This document shows positions 1 through 7,979 of a stretch of DNA of 7,979 nucleotides, piece after piece. The stretch covers positions 1 through 7,979 of the forward strand of contig CALDOH010000085.1 in NCBI GenBank assembly GCA_937912185.1, in the 5' to 3' direction. The notes below the pieces were generated by a model, which searched no databases, was not told the DNA's origin, and worked only from the letters and a program-made list of their open reading frames with translations. Within the stretch, counting starts at the first letter, position 1, and every line of letters begins with the position of its first letter. The DNA comes from an uncultured bacterium. Its GTDB lineage: Bacteria; Patescibacteriota; Patescibacteriia; UBA1558; GWA2-36-10. The translations under genes were made by a program, and so were the position numbers.

Positions 1-641
1 TTTTTACTAGCTTCCTCTTCTGGTTCAAATTCTTCTTCCTCTTCTGGTTCATCATCTACCTCATCGTCCTGTTCTGGTAAAAATTTTTCTTTTAAGATAC
101 CTAACGCCTTAGCTCTTTCTGCCATATCCCCAAAAGAAGTATTGAAAGCTAAAAATATTCCAATAAACAAAATCGCTAGTAGGATAACTAGGGCTCCCCA
201 GAAACCAACAAAGCTTATTAGGCTACCACCAATACCAACTCCGAGCGCACCACCACCGTTACCAGCGCTGGTTATTTCTTTGAAACTAAGGGTGCTGACA
301 AAAAAATGTAAAACGCCAGCTACCGATAGCATAATCAAGGTCAAGCCAATGTAGGTAGTAACTTTTATTTTATAGTTATAATTTCTAATCAATATCCATC
401 CTAAAAGCAACAGCACTAAGACAAATACACCAGCCGACCAACCAAAGACATAACTAAGGCCAGTGTTGAGCCATTGGCCAAAGGTGCCAGCTAAATTAAA
501 TAAAGATAAAACACTCAAAAATGCTACTACAAAAACTAATACTGTAAATATTCCCCGCTTAGTTTCTGCTCTTAAACCCCAAGATTCCATCAGGCCTTCT
601 TCGTCTTGTTGAATTTGTTTTTTTCTTCCTCTTTTTGCCAT
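1..641 (-). CDS. ftsK: DNA translocase FtsK, N-terminal membrane domain and start of linker (partial, runs off left edge)
   Basis: 213 complete codons are visible and the frame stays open at the left edge. The ATG at 641 is the first start after an in-frame TAA nine bases upstream, so it is well fixed; no Shine-Dalgarno sequence precedes it. The protein starts with a basic cytoplasmic stretch (MAKRGRKKQ), then four hydrophobic segments at about residues 31-49, 68-85, 95-116 and 143-166. A glycine-rich loop (GNGGGALGVGIGGSL, 127-141) lies between segments 3 and 4. A charged tail follows, becoming almost wholly Glu/Asp with Pro from about residue 190. Four membrane helices, a Gly-rich loop before the last helix and a variable acidic linker are the architecture of the FtsK/SpoIIIE N-terminal domain, which anchors the ATP-driven DNA pump at the division septum. 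The RecA-like motor and the DNA-reading gamma domain are outside the window, so the name rests on the membrane domain alone. It sits 126 bases behind rpoC, beyond a terminator, and is probably transcribed separately. Confidence 0.82.
   Translation of the reverse strand, partial: MAKRGRKKQIQQDEEGLMESWGLRAETKRGIFTVLVFVVAFLSVLSLFNLAGTFGQWLNTGLSYVFGWSAGVFVLVLLLLGWILIRNYNYKIKVTTYIGLTLIMLSVAGVLHFFVSTLSFKEITSAGNGGGALGVGIGGSLISFVGFWGALVILLAILFIGIFLAFNTSFGDMAERAKALGILKEKFLPEQDDEVDDEPEEEEEFEPEEEASK
11..51 (-). repeat. Direct repeat in the acidic linker of the FtsK-like gene
   Basis: An exact 17-base unit (plus strand CTTCCTCTTCTGGTTCA) occurs at 11-27 and again at 35-51, a 24-base period. On the coding strand it gives repeated Glu-Pro-Glu-Glu-Glu units, eight residues apart. 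Expansion of a low-complexity linker by slippage or short duplication is the simplest reading; FtsK linkers are known to vary in length and composition. Whether more copies follow is hidden by the window edge. Confidence 0.75.
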
Positions 642-673
642 AAATATTGCTTATATTAGACTAAGTACTCTAT

Positions 674-682
674 ATTTTAACA
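674..682 (-). promoter_or_regulatory. Candidate extended -10 promoter for the FtsK-like gene
   Basis: Read on the minus strand this is TGTTAAAAT, an extended -10 element (TG, one base, then TAAAAT, five of six matches to TATAAT). It lies between the rpoC terminator and the ATG at 641, so a start point near 667 would leave a leader of about 25 bases. The matching -35 position, about 17 bases upstream, reads TTTATT and is a poor match; the TG may compensate. In such AT-rich DNA a -10-like word can arise by chance, so support comes mainly from the position. Confidence 0.42.
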
Positions 683-710
683 CATAAATAGAGAAAAATA
701 AATGTCTCTT

Positions 711-745
711 AAAAAATTAAAAAACCCCAAATTTTGGGGCTTTTT
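711..745 (-). terminator. Rho-independent terminator of the rpoBC operon
   Basis: On the minus strand, 28 bases beyond the rpoC stop codon, CCCCAAAATTTGGGG (739-725) folds into a GC-clamped hairpin (6 bp with a 3-base loop). It is preceded by an A-run (745-741) and followed by T6 (724-719), then AA and a second T6 (716-711). The A-run and T-run could lengthen the stem with one bulged G (740). This is a textbook intrinsic terminator separating rpoC from the FtsK-like gene. On the plus strand the hairpin is followed by only five T, so weak action against antisense transcription is possible. Confidence 0.9.
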
Positions 746-767
746 AACTATAAATTTATATAAATTT

Positions 768-3700
768 TTATTTACCTCGGAAGCCTGTGCCAGCTGGAAT
801 CTTTCTACCAATAATAACATTTTCTTTAAGACCTCTGAGATGATCTACCTTACCAGTAATGGCCGCATCAATCAATACTCTGGCAGTCTCCTGAAAAGAA
901 GCCGCTGCTAAAAAGGAGTCTGAAGTTAAGGCTGCTTTAGTAATGCCCAAAAGCAAAGTATCTCCGGTCGCCACCTCACCCTTACTTTTTTCATTAGCAT
1001 TAAGAAATTGAGTACTTGTCACAACTTCTCCTGGTAATAGCTCTGTGTTACCAATATCGTTCACTAAAATTCTAGAGAACATCTGTCGAACAATAAGCTC
1101 CACGTGTTTATCGCTCAAATTTTGACCCTGTGATGAGTAGATGTGTTTAATTTCAGAAATAACATACTTTTGAACCGCTAGCTTCCCTTGAAGGTTGTAC
1201 AACTCATGAAGGTCGACACTACCCTCGGTCAAAGATTGACCCTCGGAAACCATATCTTTGTCCTTTACCCAAAGATTATAACCAGCCGGGATAATCACTT
1301 CTAATCCCTCACCCTTCTGGCTAATAACCTTCAATTTCTTATCACTTAACTTAACCACACCAAACAGACCAGTCCTAATTTCATTTTTACCATTTATAAA
1401 TAGAATTTGATCTCTTTCGATTTCATCACCATCTTTAACCTTAACTTTAAAGTCCTCGGCTATGTCATATTCTTCTACTCTAGTTTCTTGTGGTTGAATC
1501 TTAATGATACGGTGGTCTTTTGATACCAGTTTATTTGTCTCCTCGTCAATCACAACAATACCATGGATCGGCGCTAAGATAGCCTTCCTCTTTGGTGGAC
1601 GAGCTTCAAATAATTCTTCTACCCTAGGCAAACCTTGGGTTACATCAGCTTCTCCAGCCACACCACCAGTGTGGAAGGTTCTCATAGTCAATTGAGTGCC
1701 GGGCTCACCAATACTCTGAGCCGCTACAATACCAACAGCTGATCCTAAAGCAACTATTTCATTGTGTCCCAAATCATAACCATAACATTTTTGGCAAACA
1801 CCCCGTTTTAACTTACAAGTAAGTACTGACCTAATCTTAATACTGTCTGGATCAACATCAGTAATGTGCTCAGATAATTCTTTAGTGACCAAAGCTCCCT
1901 TCTTAATTAATATATTACCCTTAGAATCTTTAATTGGTTCCATTAAGTACCTACCAATAGCCCTATCTACCAAGTTTTCACCAACAGCCTTACTTTCTTC
2001 TTTGGTAATAATACGGCCTTCTTTGTCTTTACAATCTTTATCTAAAACAACCACGTCTTGAGAAACATCAACCAACCTTCTGGTCAAATAACCCGCATTA
2101 GCGGTTCTAAGTGCTGTATCAGACAAACCCTTACGAGTACCATGAGTAGAGATAAAATACTCCAATACATCCAAACCTTCTTGGAAGTTGGCTTTTACCG
2201 GCAATTCAATAATATCACCAGCTGGATTGATCACCAATCCCTTCATACCCATGACCTGAATCAATTGAGAAAAAGAACCACGAGCGCCAGAGTTTAAAAT
2301 AGAGGCGATTGAATTTTTAGGATCCATAATCTCCTTAGCCCTCTCAGTAATTTTACCCTTAATTTTTTCCCAAACCTCAATTACTTTGATATATCTTTCC
2401 TTGTTGGTTAAAAGACCTTGATTGTATTGCTCACGTATTTCTTCAACTTGTTCTTCACCTTCTTTTACTAAGTCATTTTTAACTTTCAGTTTAGGAATAT
2501 CATCCATACCCCAAGACAAACCAGAGGCTGTAATATAATAAAAAGCAATATCTTTTACATCATCTAATAACTTAACAGTAGCCTCGTGTGAAAGAGTACG
2601 AAAAGATTCAGCAACAATATCCTTTAAACCTTTCTTATCAAGAGTTTTATTTACATAGTCGAGTCCCTCTGGCAAAACCTTATTAAATAAAATCCTACCA
2701 ATAGAAGTCTCAATTGGTTTTATACCAGCTCGTGTTACTCGGGCTTTTATTGGTTCTTGTAATTTAATAATCCCAAGTTGAAATGCCCTTTCAGCTTCGT
2801 TTTCATCACTAAAAATTTTCTTAACTTTATCATCAGAATCGACGTGTGTCATGTAGTAACCGCCCCAAACAATATCTTGGTTTGGTACCGCTACTGGCTC
2901 ACCCGTAGCTGGTTTAAGCAAGTTGTTGGCTGAAAGCATAATCTCAGCTGCTTCTTTTTTACCATCTTCTGTTAGTGGCACGTGAACTGCCATTTGGTCA
3001 CCATCAAAATCGGCGTTGAAAGCAGAACAAACTAATGGGTGGAGTTGGATAGCTTTACCCTCAATCAAGATTGGTTGAAAAGCTTGAATACCCAATCGAT
3101 GAAGAGTAGGAGCACGATTGAGTAATACGTGCGCACCCTTAATGACTTCTTCTAAAATAGCCCAAACTTCTGGGTGACCAGCTTCTATATATCGATTAGC
3201 ACTACGAACATTGTGTACTAACTCATTCTTTATCAAACGAGAAATAACAAATGGTCTAAATAATTCTAGCGCCATGATTTTTGGTAAACCACATTGATGA
3301 AGTTTTAGGTGTGGACCAATCACAATCACACTACGACCTGAATAATCAACACGCTTACCAAGTAGGTTTTGTCTAAAACGACCCTGCTTACCTTTCAACA
3401 TGTCAGCAATACTCTTAAGTGACCGCTTCTGACCGGTAGAAGCAGTAACAGTTTTGCCATGACGAGCGTTGTTGTCAATTAAGGCATCAACTGCTTCCTG
3501 GAGCATTCTTTTTTCATTTCTTTGAATAACCTCTGGAGCATTTAAATCTTTTAGACGTTTAAGGCGATTATTACGGTTGATCACTCGACGATATAAATCA
3601 TTCAAGTCAGATGAGGCAAAACGACCACCGTCTAGCTGAACCATTGGTCTTAGATCTGGTGGAATGACTGGAACAGCGCTCATAATCATCCACTCTGGTT

Positions 3701-4655
3701 GAATCTTGTTTATAATCAAGCTCTTAATTAGACGAGCTCGTCTAATTATTTTTTTCTGACGAGAAGGAATGGCTGTTTCTGTTTCCTTTTCTAGAGCTTC
3801 TAATAATTCTTTTAAATTAATGGTCTCTAATAATTCTCTAATAGCTTCCGCACCAATACTAGCCTCGAAAACATGCCCATAACGAAGAGCTAGTTCCTGA
3901 TATTTAGTCTCAGAAATAATTAACAATTCTTTTAGTTCTCTCAATTCTTTTAGAGCAGTGTCAGCGGCCTCTTCTAGACTCTTTATTTTGTCTATCTTGG
4001 CTACATTAAGAGACATCAGTTCAGCTTCAATTTCTTTCTCTGCCTTATCTTTAACCTTACCCTCAGCTAGTAGTTTGGTTTTTTTATTATTAATTTCTTG
4101 ACTACGTTGATTGAACTCATTATCAATTTGTTTTCTCTTTTGTTTGAGCTCAGCCTTAATCTGCTCAATGGTTTCCTGTCGTGCTTTATCATCTACCTTG
4201 GTAATAATGAATGATGCAAAGTAGATAACCTTCTCTAGGGATTGAACACTTAAGTCTAAAACCAAGCCAATCTTTGAGGGAATACCACGTAAAAACCAAA
4301 TGTGTGAAACTGGTGCTGCTAAATCAATATGACCCATGCGTTCACGACGAACGATAGCTCGAGTAACCTCTACTCCACACTTATCACACACAATCCCCTT
4401 ATAACGGATACGTTTGTACTTGCCACAATAACACTCCCAGTCTTTGGTCGGGCCAAAAATCTTCTCACAGAACAAACCATCTTTTTCTGGCTTTTGGGTT
4501 CGATAGTTAATTGTTTCTGGTTTTAAAACCTCACCATGTGACCATCCATGAATATCTTCAGGAGAAGCTAGTTTTAATTTGATGGCATCAAACTCCATGA
4601 CGGTGGTTTTTTCACTGGCCATGAAGGTGGTTTTGGTTGATGAAGGAGTAGGCAT
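768..4655 (-). CDS. rpoC: DNA-directed RNA polymerase subunit beta-prime
   Basis: Complete, 1295 codons, TAA stop. RpoC forms the active-site cleft and clamp of the core polymerase together with beta. The clamp zinc site is C75, C77, C90 and C93. The rudder and lid region (about 350-395) precedes the catalytic NADFDGDQM at 547-555, whose D549, D551 and D553 hold the Mg ion. The bridge helix is at about 839-870, the second zinc site is C875, C947, C954 and C957, and the trigger loop is at about 980-1010 with M991 and H995. There is no large trigger-loop insertion of the E. coli SI3 kind. A charged coiled-coil insertion of roughly 80-95 residues lies near 155-250, as in Actinobacteria. The start at 4655 is the only one giving about the E. 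coli N-terminal length, and no start lies between it and the upstream in-frame TAA. M12 (4622) and M20 (4598) are alternatives. None has a Shine-Dalgarno sequence. It lies 22 bases after rpoB and is surely co-transcribed. Confidence 0.98.
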   Translation of the reverse strand: MPTPSSTKTTFMASEKTTVMEFDAIKLKLASPEDIHGWSHGEVLKPETINYRTQKPEKDGLFCEKIFGPTKDWECYCGKYKRIRYKGIVCDKCGVEVTRAIVRRERMGHIDLAAPVSHIWFLRGIPSKIGLVLDLSVQSLEKVIYFASFIITKVDDKARQETIEQIKAELKQKRKQIDNEFNQRSQEINNKKTKLLAEGKVKDKAEKEIEAELMSLNVAKIDKIKSLEEAADTALKELRELKELLIISETKYQELALRYGHVFEASIGAEAIRELLETINLKELLEALEKETETAIPSRQKKIIRRARLIKSLIINKIQPEWMIMSAVPVIPPDLRPMVQLDGGRFASSDLNDLYRRVINRNNRLKRLKDLNAPEVIQRNEKRMLQEAVDALIDNNARHGKTVTASTGQKRSLKSIADMLKGKQGRFRQNLLGKRVDYSGRSVIVIGPHLKLHQCGLPKIMALELFRPFVISRLIKNELVHNVRSANRYIEAGHPEVWAILEEVIKGAHVLLNRAPTLHRLGIQAFQPILIEGKAIQLHPLVCSAFNADFDGDQMAVHVPLTEDGKKEAAEIMLSANNLLKPATGEPVAVPNQDIVWGGYYMTHVDSDDKVKKIFSDENEAERAFQLGIIKLQEPIKARVTRAGIKPIETSIGRILFNKVLPEGLDYVNKTLDKKGLKDIVAESFRTLSHEATVKLLDDVKDIAFYYITASGLSWGMDDIPKLKVKNDLVKEGEEQVEEIREQYNQGLLTNKERYIKVIEVWEKIKGKITERAKEIMDPKNSIASILNSGARGSFSQLIQVMGMKGLVINPAGDIIELPVKANFQEGLDVLEYFISTHGTRKGLSDTALRTANAGYLTRRLVDVSQDVVVLDKDCKDKEGRIITKEESKAVGENLVDRAIGRYLMEPIKDSKGNILIKKGALVTKELSEHITDVDPDSIKIRSVLTCKLKRGVCQKCYGYDLGHNEIVALGSAVGIVAAQSIGEPGTQLTMRTFHTGGVAGEADVTQGLPRVEELFEARPPKRKAILAPIHGIVVIDEETNKLVSKDHRIIKIQPQETRVEEYDIAEDFKVKVKDGDEIERDQILFINGKNEIRTGLFGVVKLSDKKLKVISQKGEGLEVIIPAGYNLWVKDKDMVSEGQSLTEGSVDLHELYNLQGKLAVQKYVISEIKHIYSSQGQNLSDKHVELIVRQMFSRILVNDIGNTELLPGEVVTSTQFLNANEKSKGEVATGDTLLLGITKAALTSDSFLAAASFQETARVLIDAAITGKVDHLRGLKENVIIGRKIPAGTGFRGK
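3725..3755 (+). other. Perfect 24-bp palindrome plus T-run inside rpoC, antisense terminator-like
   Basis: Bases 3725-3748 are a perfect inverted repeat with 12-base arms and no spacer (left arm TAATTAGACGAG). On the plus strand it is followed at once by T7 (3749-3755). As RNA it could form a stem of about 10 bp with an AGCT loop and a U-tract, the form of an intrinsic terminator for transcription antisense to rpoC. In the rpoC sense direction it encodes IIRRARLI (residues 303-310) and has an A-run before it and no T-run after it, so it should not end the rpoC message. The structure is seen directly; any function is inferred. The stem is fairly AT-rich. Confidence 0.5.
4595..4634 (-). repeat. 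Imperfect 24-base-period direct repeat at the rpoC start
   Basis: Plus-strand CCATGACGGTGGTTTT (4595-4610) and CCATGAAGGTGGTTTT (4619-4634) match at 15 of 16 bases. On the coding strand each copy encodes Lys-Thr-Thr-(Phe or Val)-Met, so the unit has placed two extra methionine codons (M12 and M20) before the conserved [15 protein letters not shown] start of the beta-prime fold. A small duplication in a tolerant N-terminal tail is the likely origin. Confidence 0.6.
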
Positions 4656-4677
4656 ATGTTTAAAAAATTTATTTTAA

Positions 4678-7600
4678 TTATTTTCCTGACTCATTTTCTA
4701 TAATAGAAGACTCAGAAAGATCGTTGACAACTGGAGCTTCTTTATTAAGAATCTCCTTAGTTTCTTTCCCTACATTATCAACCACTCTCTCTCTCTTACC
4801 AATGAGCTCCACATCTAAGCCTAGGCCTTTAAGTTCGCGGACCAAAACATTAAATGACTCTGGTATATTCAATCTATCGATTGGTTCTCCTTTAATAATT
4901 GATTCATAGGCCTTTGATCTACCAGGAACGTCATCTGACTTAATGGTAATAATTTCCTGAAGGGTGGCGGCAGCACCATAGGCTTCTAGAGCCCAAACTT
5001 CCATCTCACCAAATCTCTGACCACCAAACTGAGCCTTACCACCGAGTGGCTGCTGAGTAACCAAAGAGTAAGGACCAATTGATCTCTGATGGATTTTGTC
5101 CTCTACTAGGTGATTTAACTTAAGCATGTAAGCTATACCAACCGTAGTCTTATTATGAAAAGGCATTCCATTTCTACCATCATACAATTGAAGTTTACCA
5201 TCTTCTGGCCAACCAGCTTTTTTCAACTCACCTCGAATAGTCTTTTCTGACACACCATTTAAGGCTGGGCTAGCTACTTTGTAGCCGAGTGTTCTGGCAG
5301 CTAAGCCTAGGTGGGTTTCGAGTAATTGTCCTAGATTCATACGAGAAATAACACCAAGTGGATTCAAAATAATATCCACCGGAGTACCGTCGGCTAAAAA
5401 TGGCATGTCAGCTTCTGGTACTACTCTAGAGATAACACCCTTATTACCATGACGACCAGCCATCTTATCACCTACTTGAATCTTACGAAGTTGAGCTACT
5501 GTTACTTGAATAGTCTTAATTACACCGGCTGGTAACTTATCACCCTTATCTCGAGAAAATACTTTTATATCAATCACCTTGCCGCGTTCACCGTGCTTGA
5601 GATACAAAGATGTATCTCGAACGTCCTTGGCCTTTTCACCAAAGATGGCACGAAGTAACTTTTCTTCAGCAGAAAGTTCGGTTTCACCCTTGGGGGTAAT
5701 CTTACCAACTAAGATATCACCGGAAGAAACATTGGCGCCAATTCTGACCACACCTTCGCGATCCAAATCCTTCAATTTTTCTTCACTAACATTTGGAATG
5801 TCGCGAGTAATTACCTCTGGTCCAAGCTTAGTGTCTCGAACATCAATAGAATAATCCTCAATACTAACTGAGGTATAATTATCATTTTTAGCAACTCTTT
5901 GAGAAATCAATATTGCATCCTCGTAGTTACCGCCATCCCAGGTCATATAAGCTACTAACATATTTTGGCCAAGAGCCAACTCTCCATTATCAGTAGCGGC
6001 ACCGTCGGCAATAGCTTGACCATTCTTGATTTTATCACCCTTATCAACAATTGGATGTTGATTCATACTAGTAGAGGTATTTGAACGAGCAAACTTATTC
6101 AAGTTATAGGTGGTGGTCACACCATTTTTATCAGTTATATCAATGCGGCGACTATCAACGTAGCTTACATCGCCACTTTCTTTAGCTACTACAACTTGAC
6201 CAGAATCAATTGCTGCCTTAGCTTCAATACCAGTACCAACAATTGGTGCTTGTGGTTTAATTACAGAAACCGCTTGCCGTTGCATGTTTGTTCCCATTAA
6301 AGCACGGACAGCGTCATCGTGTTCTAAGAATGGAATCATAGAGGTGGCAATAGAAATAATCTGGTTTGGAGCCACATCCATCAAGTCTATATTCTCTATC
6401 TTGTCATAGGTAGGCTCACCTTTAACCCTGATGTCAGCAAAACCACTTAAAAAGTAACCGTCCTCATCAATTGGAGTGGTGGCAGCGGTGGTATTAAATT
6501 TTTCCTCTTCAAAAGCATCTAGATAAACTATTTCATCGGTAACAATTGGTCTAATGGCCACAGTCTCAATCTCTTTATATTTTTCTAATTCCTTGGCTTT
6601 GGCGGCGCTAATTTTCTCACCCTGAGCTACAATAACTGCTTTGGTTTTCGGATCTTTTATATCAACTCGAGCAAACCTATTAGTGGTGTGTTTAGCCTCA
6701 TTAAATACATCGTGGTATACCTTTCTAAAGGGTGTTTCAATAAATCCAAAATCATTTACCTTAGCATAAGAGGCTAGGTGTCCAACCAGGCCGATGTTTG
6801 GACCTTCGGGAGTAGCAATCGGACAAATACGTCCGTAGTGAGTACGATGAACGTCACGCACTTCAAAGCCAGCTCTTTCACGAGAAAGACCGCCAGGACC
6901 CATGGCTGATAAACGACGTTTATGTTCTAACTCAGCTAAAGGATTGACCTGGTCCATGAATTGAGAAAGCTGTGAGCTCATAAAAAATTCCTTAATCACA
7001 CCAATCACTGGTCGAGCATTAATCAATTGATTTGGTCCAAGTGAGGCTAGCTCAAGGGTGCTCATACGATCCTTGATAATTCTTTCCATGCGGGCCAAAC
7101 CAATTCTAAATTTATTTTGAACCAATTCACCAATAGCTCTAACTCGACGATTACCCAAGTGATCAATATCATCAGGATTTTCCTGACTTAAATTTAATAT
7201 AATAATTTCTCTAATAACCAAAATCAAGTCCTCACGACGGAGCACTCTAGTTTCTTTGTTGTTTGGAACGTCTAAACTAAAACGAGAGTTGATCTTATAT
7301 CTACCAACTCTACCAAAATCATAACGATCAAAATCAAAAAACATTGAATGGATCAAACTACGAGCATTATCAGTTGTAGCTAAATCACCAGGACGAATAC
7401 GACGATAGATTTCTTTCAACCCCTCTGCTTCATTGTTGGAAATGTCCTTGTCGATTGTTTTTTGGATGTATGAAATTTCTGGATGATTATCTACATCTTT
7501 AAATAAATCTATTATATCCTGATCATTTTCATAACCAAAGGCACGGAAGAGTGCGGTGATTGGAACTTTTCTTTTCCGGTCAATCTTTACATAAATAATA

Positions 7601-7979
7601 CCATTACTGTCGGTTTCAATTTCCAACCATGCTCCGCGGTTTGGAATAATCTTAGCGCCATAATGACGACGACCACGATGAACTTCTGAGGTAAAAAATA
7701 CACCAGCACTTCTGATCAACTGCGAAACAACCACCCGCTCCACACCATTAATAATAAATGTGCCGCGATCAGTCATTAGGGGGAAATCTCCTAAATATAT
7801 CTCCTGCTCTTTAGTTTCGTTGGTTCTCTTATTTACCAGGCGGACCTTAACTCGAAGCGGAGCTTCATAGGTAACGTTTTTGTCCTTAGCTATTACTTCA
7901 TCAAATTTTGGATCATCCAAATAATAATCTAGAAAATATAGTTCTAGATCTCTACCAATAAAATCTTTAATTGGGGAGA
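4678..7979 (-). CDS. rpoB: DNA-directed RNA polymerase subunit beta (N-terminus beyond right edge)
   Basis: 1099 codons are visible up to TAA at 4680-4678, and the frame is still open at the right edge. A TTG at 7920 could be taken for a start, but the 19 codons before it read [19 protein letters not shown], the conserved beta sequence just ahead of the PLRVKVRLV segment, so it is an internal leucine. About 40-60 N-terminal residues are missing. Numbering from the first full codon, the rifampicin-pocket segment is at 335-359 ([10 protein letters not shown] onward), the Mg-proximal E686 and D687 are in GNYEDAI, and the active-site lysines K838 and K846 are in [13 protein letters not shown]. 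The C-terminal [18 protein letters not shown] block packs on beta-prime. The large E. coli insertions in the lobe and flap are absent. A charged tail of about 40 residues (1060-1099) follows the point where E. coli beta ends. It is the first visible gene of the rpoB-rpoC operon; no promoter is visible in the window. Confidence 0.98.
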   Translation of the reverse strand, partial: SPIKDFIGRDLELYFLDYYLDDPKFDEVIAKDKNVTYEAPLRVKVRLVNKRTNETKEQEIYLGDFPLMTDRGTFIINGVERVVVSQLIRSAGVFFTSEVHRGRRHYGAKIIPNRGAWLEIETDSNGIIYVKIDRKRKVPITALFRAFGYENDQDIIDLFKDVDNHPEISYIQKTIDKDISNNEAEGLKEIYRRIRPGDLATTDNARSLIHSMFFDFDRYDFGRVGRYKINSRFSLDVPNNKETRVLRREDLILVIREIIILNLSQENPDDIDHLGNRRVRAIGELVQNKFRIGLARMERIIKDRMSTLELASLGPNQLINARPVIGVIKEFFMSSQLSQFMDQVNPLAELEHKRRLSAMGPGGLSRERAGFEVRDVHRTHYGRICPIATPEGPNIGLVGHLASYAKVNDFGFIETPFRKVYHDVFNEAKHTTNRFARVDIKDPKTKAVIVAQGEKISAAKAKELEKYKEIETVAIRPIVTDEIVYLDAFEEEKFNTTAATTPIDEDGYFLSGFADIRVKGEPTYDKIENIDLMDVAPNQIISIATSMIPFLEHDDAVRALMGTNMQRQAVSVIKPQAPIVGTGIEAKAAIDSGQVVVAKESGDVSYVDSRRIDITDKNGVTTTYNLNKFARSNTSTSMNQHPIVDKGDKIKNGQAIADGAATDNGELALGQNMLVAYMTWDGGNYEDAILISQRVAKNDNYTSVSIEDYSIDVRDTKLGPEVITRDIPNVSEEKLKDLDREGVVRIGANVSSGDILVGKITPKGETELSAEEKLLRAIFGEKAKDVRDTSLYLKHGERGKVIDIKVFSRDKGDKLPAGVIKTIQVTVAQLRKIQVGDKMAGRHGNKGVISRVVPEADMPFLADGTPVDIILNPLGVISRMNLGQLLETHLGLAARTLGYKVASPALNGVSEKTIRGELKKAGWPEDGKLQLYDGRNGMPFHNKTTVGIAYMLKLNHLVEDKIHQRSIGPYSLVTQQPLGGKAQFGGQRFGEMEVWALEAYGAAATLQEIITIKSDDVPGRSKAYESIIKGEPIDRLNIPESFNVLVRELKGLGLDVELIGKRERVVDNVGKETKEILNKEAPVVNDLSESSIIENESGK

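Noticed and set aside
142..354. Plus-strand open frame of 70 codons
   Set aside because: It lies antisense to the membrane segments of the FtsK-like gene, is rich in Pro, Lys and Ile as an antisense shadow would be, and has no ribosome binding site or family resemblance.
702..911. Plus-strand open frame of 69 codons beginning near the rpoC terminator
   Set aside because: It runs through the terminator hairpin and into the antisense of the conserved RpoC C-terminus; the low-complexity start comes from the terminator A-run and T-run.
2220..2236. Small hairpin GGATTG / CAATCC in rpoC
   Set aside because: Six-base arms within coding sequence are expected by chance in a window of this size.
1504..2297. 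Three plus-strand frames (1504-1695, 1864-2061, 2058-2297)
   Set aside because: All are antisense to conserved RpoC sequence, including the trigger loop and bridge helix, and show no independent coding features.
4329..5854. Plus-strand frames at 4329-4526, 4724-4909 and 5579-5854
   Set aside because: They lie antisense to the RpoC zinc site, the RpoB tail and the RpoB flap region; a conserved overlapping gene is not needed to explain them.
7927..7949. Inverted repeat ATCTAGAA / TTCTAGAT with a 7-base spacer
   Set aside because: It is short, AT-rich, lies within conserved rpoB codons and has no adjacent T-run; chance is sufficient.
1..7979. CRISPR arrays, insertion sequences, tRNA or rRNA genes, recoded UGA codons
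   Set aside because: No regularly spaced long repeats, terminal inverted repeats or transposase-like frames were seen, and the three minus-strand genes account for nearly all of the sequence. No in-frame TGA interrupts the conserved proteins.

Overview
This is an ordinary but informative core-genome segment: the RNA polymerase operon end (rpoB then rpoC) followed by the start of a separate gene that looks like ftsK. All three genes lie on the minus strand, so transcription runs from right to left. Both outer genes are cut by the window edges. The DNA is AT-rich, visibly so at third codon positions and between genes. The standard code is used: tryptophan is TGG, and both visible gene ends are TAA. 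The protein sequences resemble those of Patescibacteria (candidate phyla radiation, Parcubacteria-like). This rests on recall of family sequences: the short MAKRGRKK-type start of the FtsK-like protein, beta and beta-prime subunits without the large proteobacterial insertions, a coiled-coil insertion in the N-terminal part of beta-prime, and starts with no Shine-Dalgarno sequence. The exact phylum cannot be fixed without a tree.

Layout from right to left: 7979-4678 is rpoB, missing only its N-terminal few dozen codons beyond the right edge. After 22 untranslated bases, 4655-768 is a complete rpoC. A 126-base gap (767-642) holds a strong rho-independent terminator directly behind rpoC and a candidate extended -10 promoter. 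At 641 a new minus-strand gene begins and runs off the left edge. It encodes four membrane segments followed by an acidic linker, which fits the N-terminal domain of the DNA translocase FtsK; the motor domain is outside the window.

RpoB and RpoC together form the catalytic core of RNA polymerase and carry all expected catalytic and zinc-binding residues. FtsK acts later, in chromosome segregation at the division septum, and appears to be a separate transcription unit. No mobile elements, CRISPR arrays, tRNAs or rRNAs are visible, and there is no sign of a previously undescribed system. The most unexpected non-coding signal is a perfect 24-bp palindrome inside rpoC, followed on the opposite strand by a T-run, like an intrinsic terminator facing antisense transcription.
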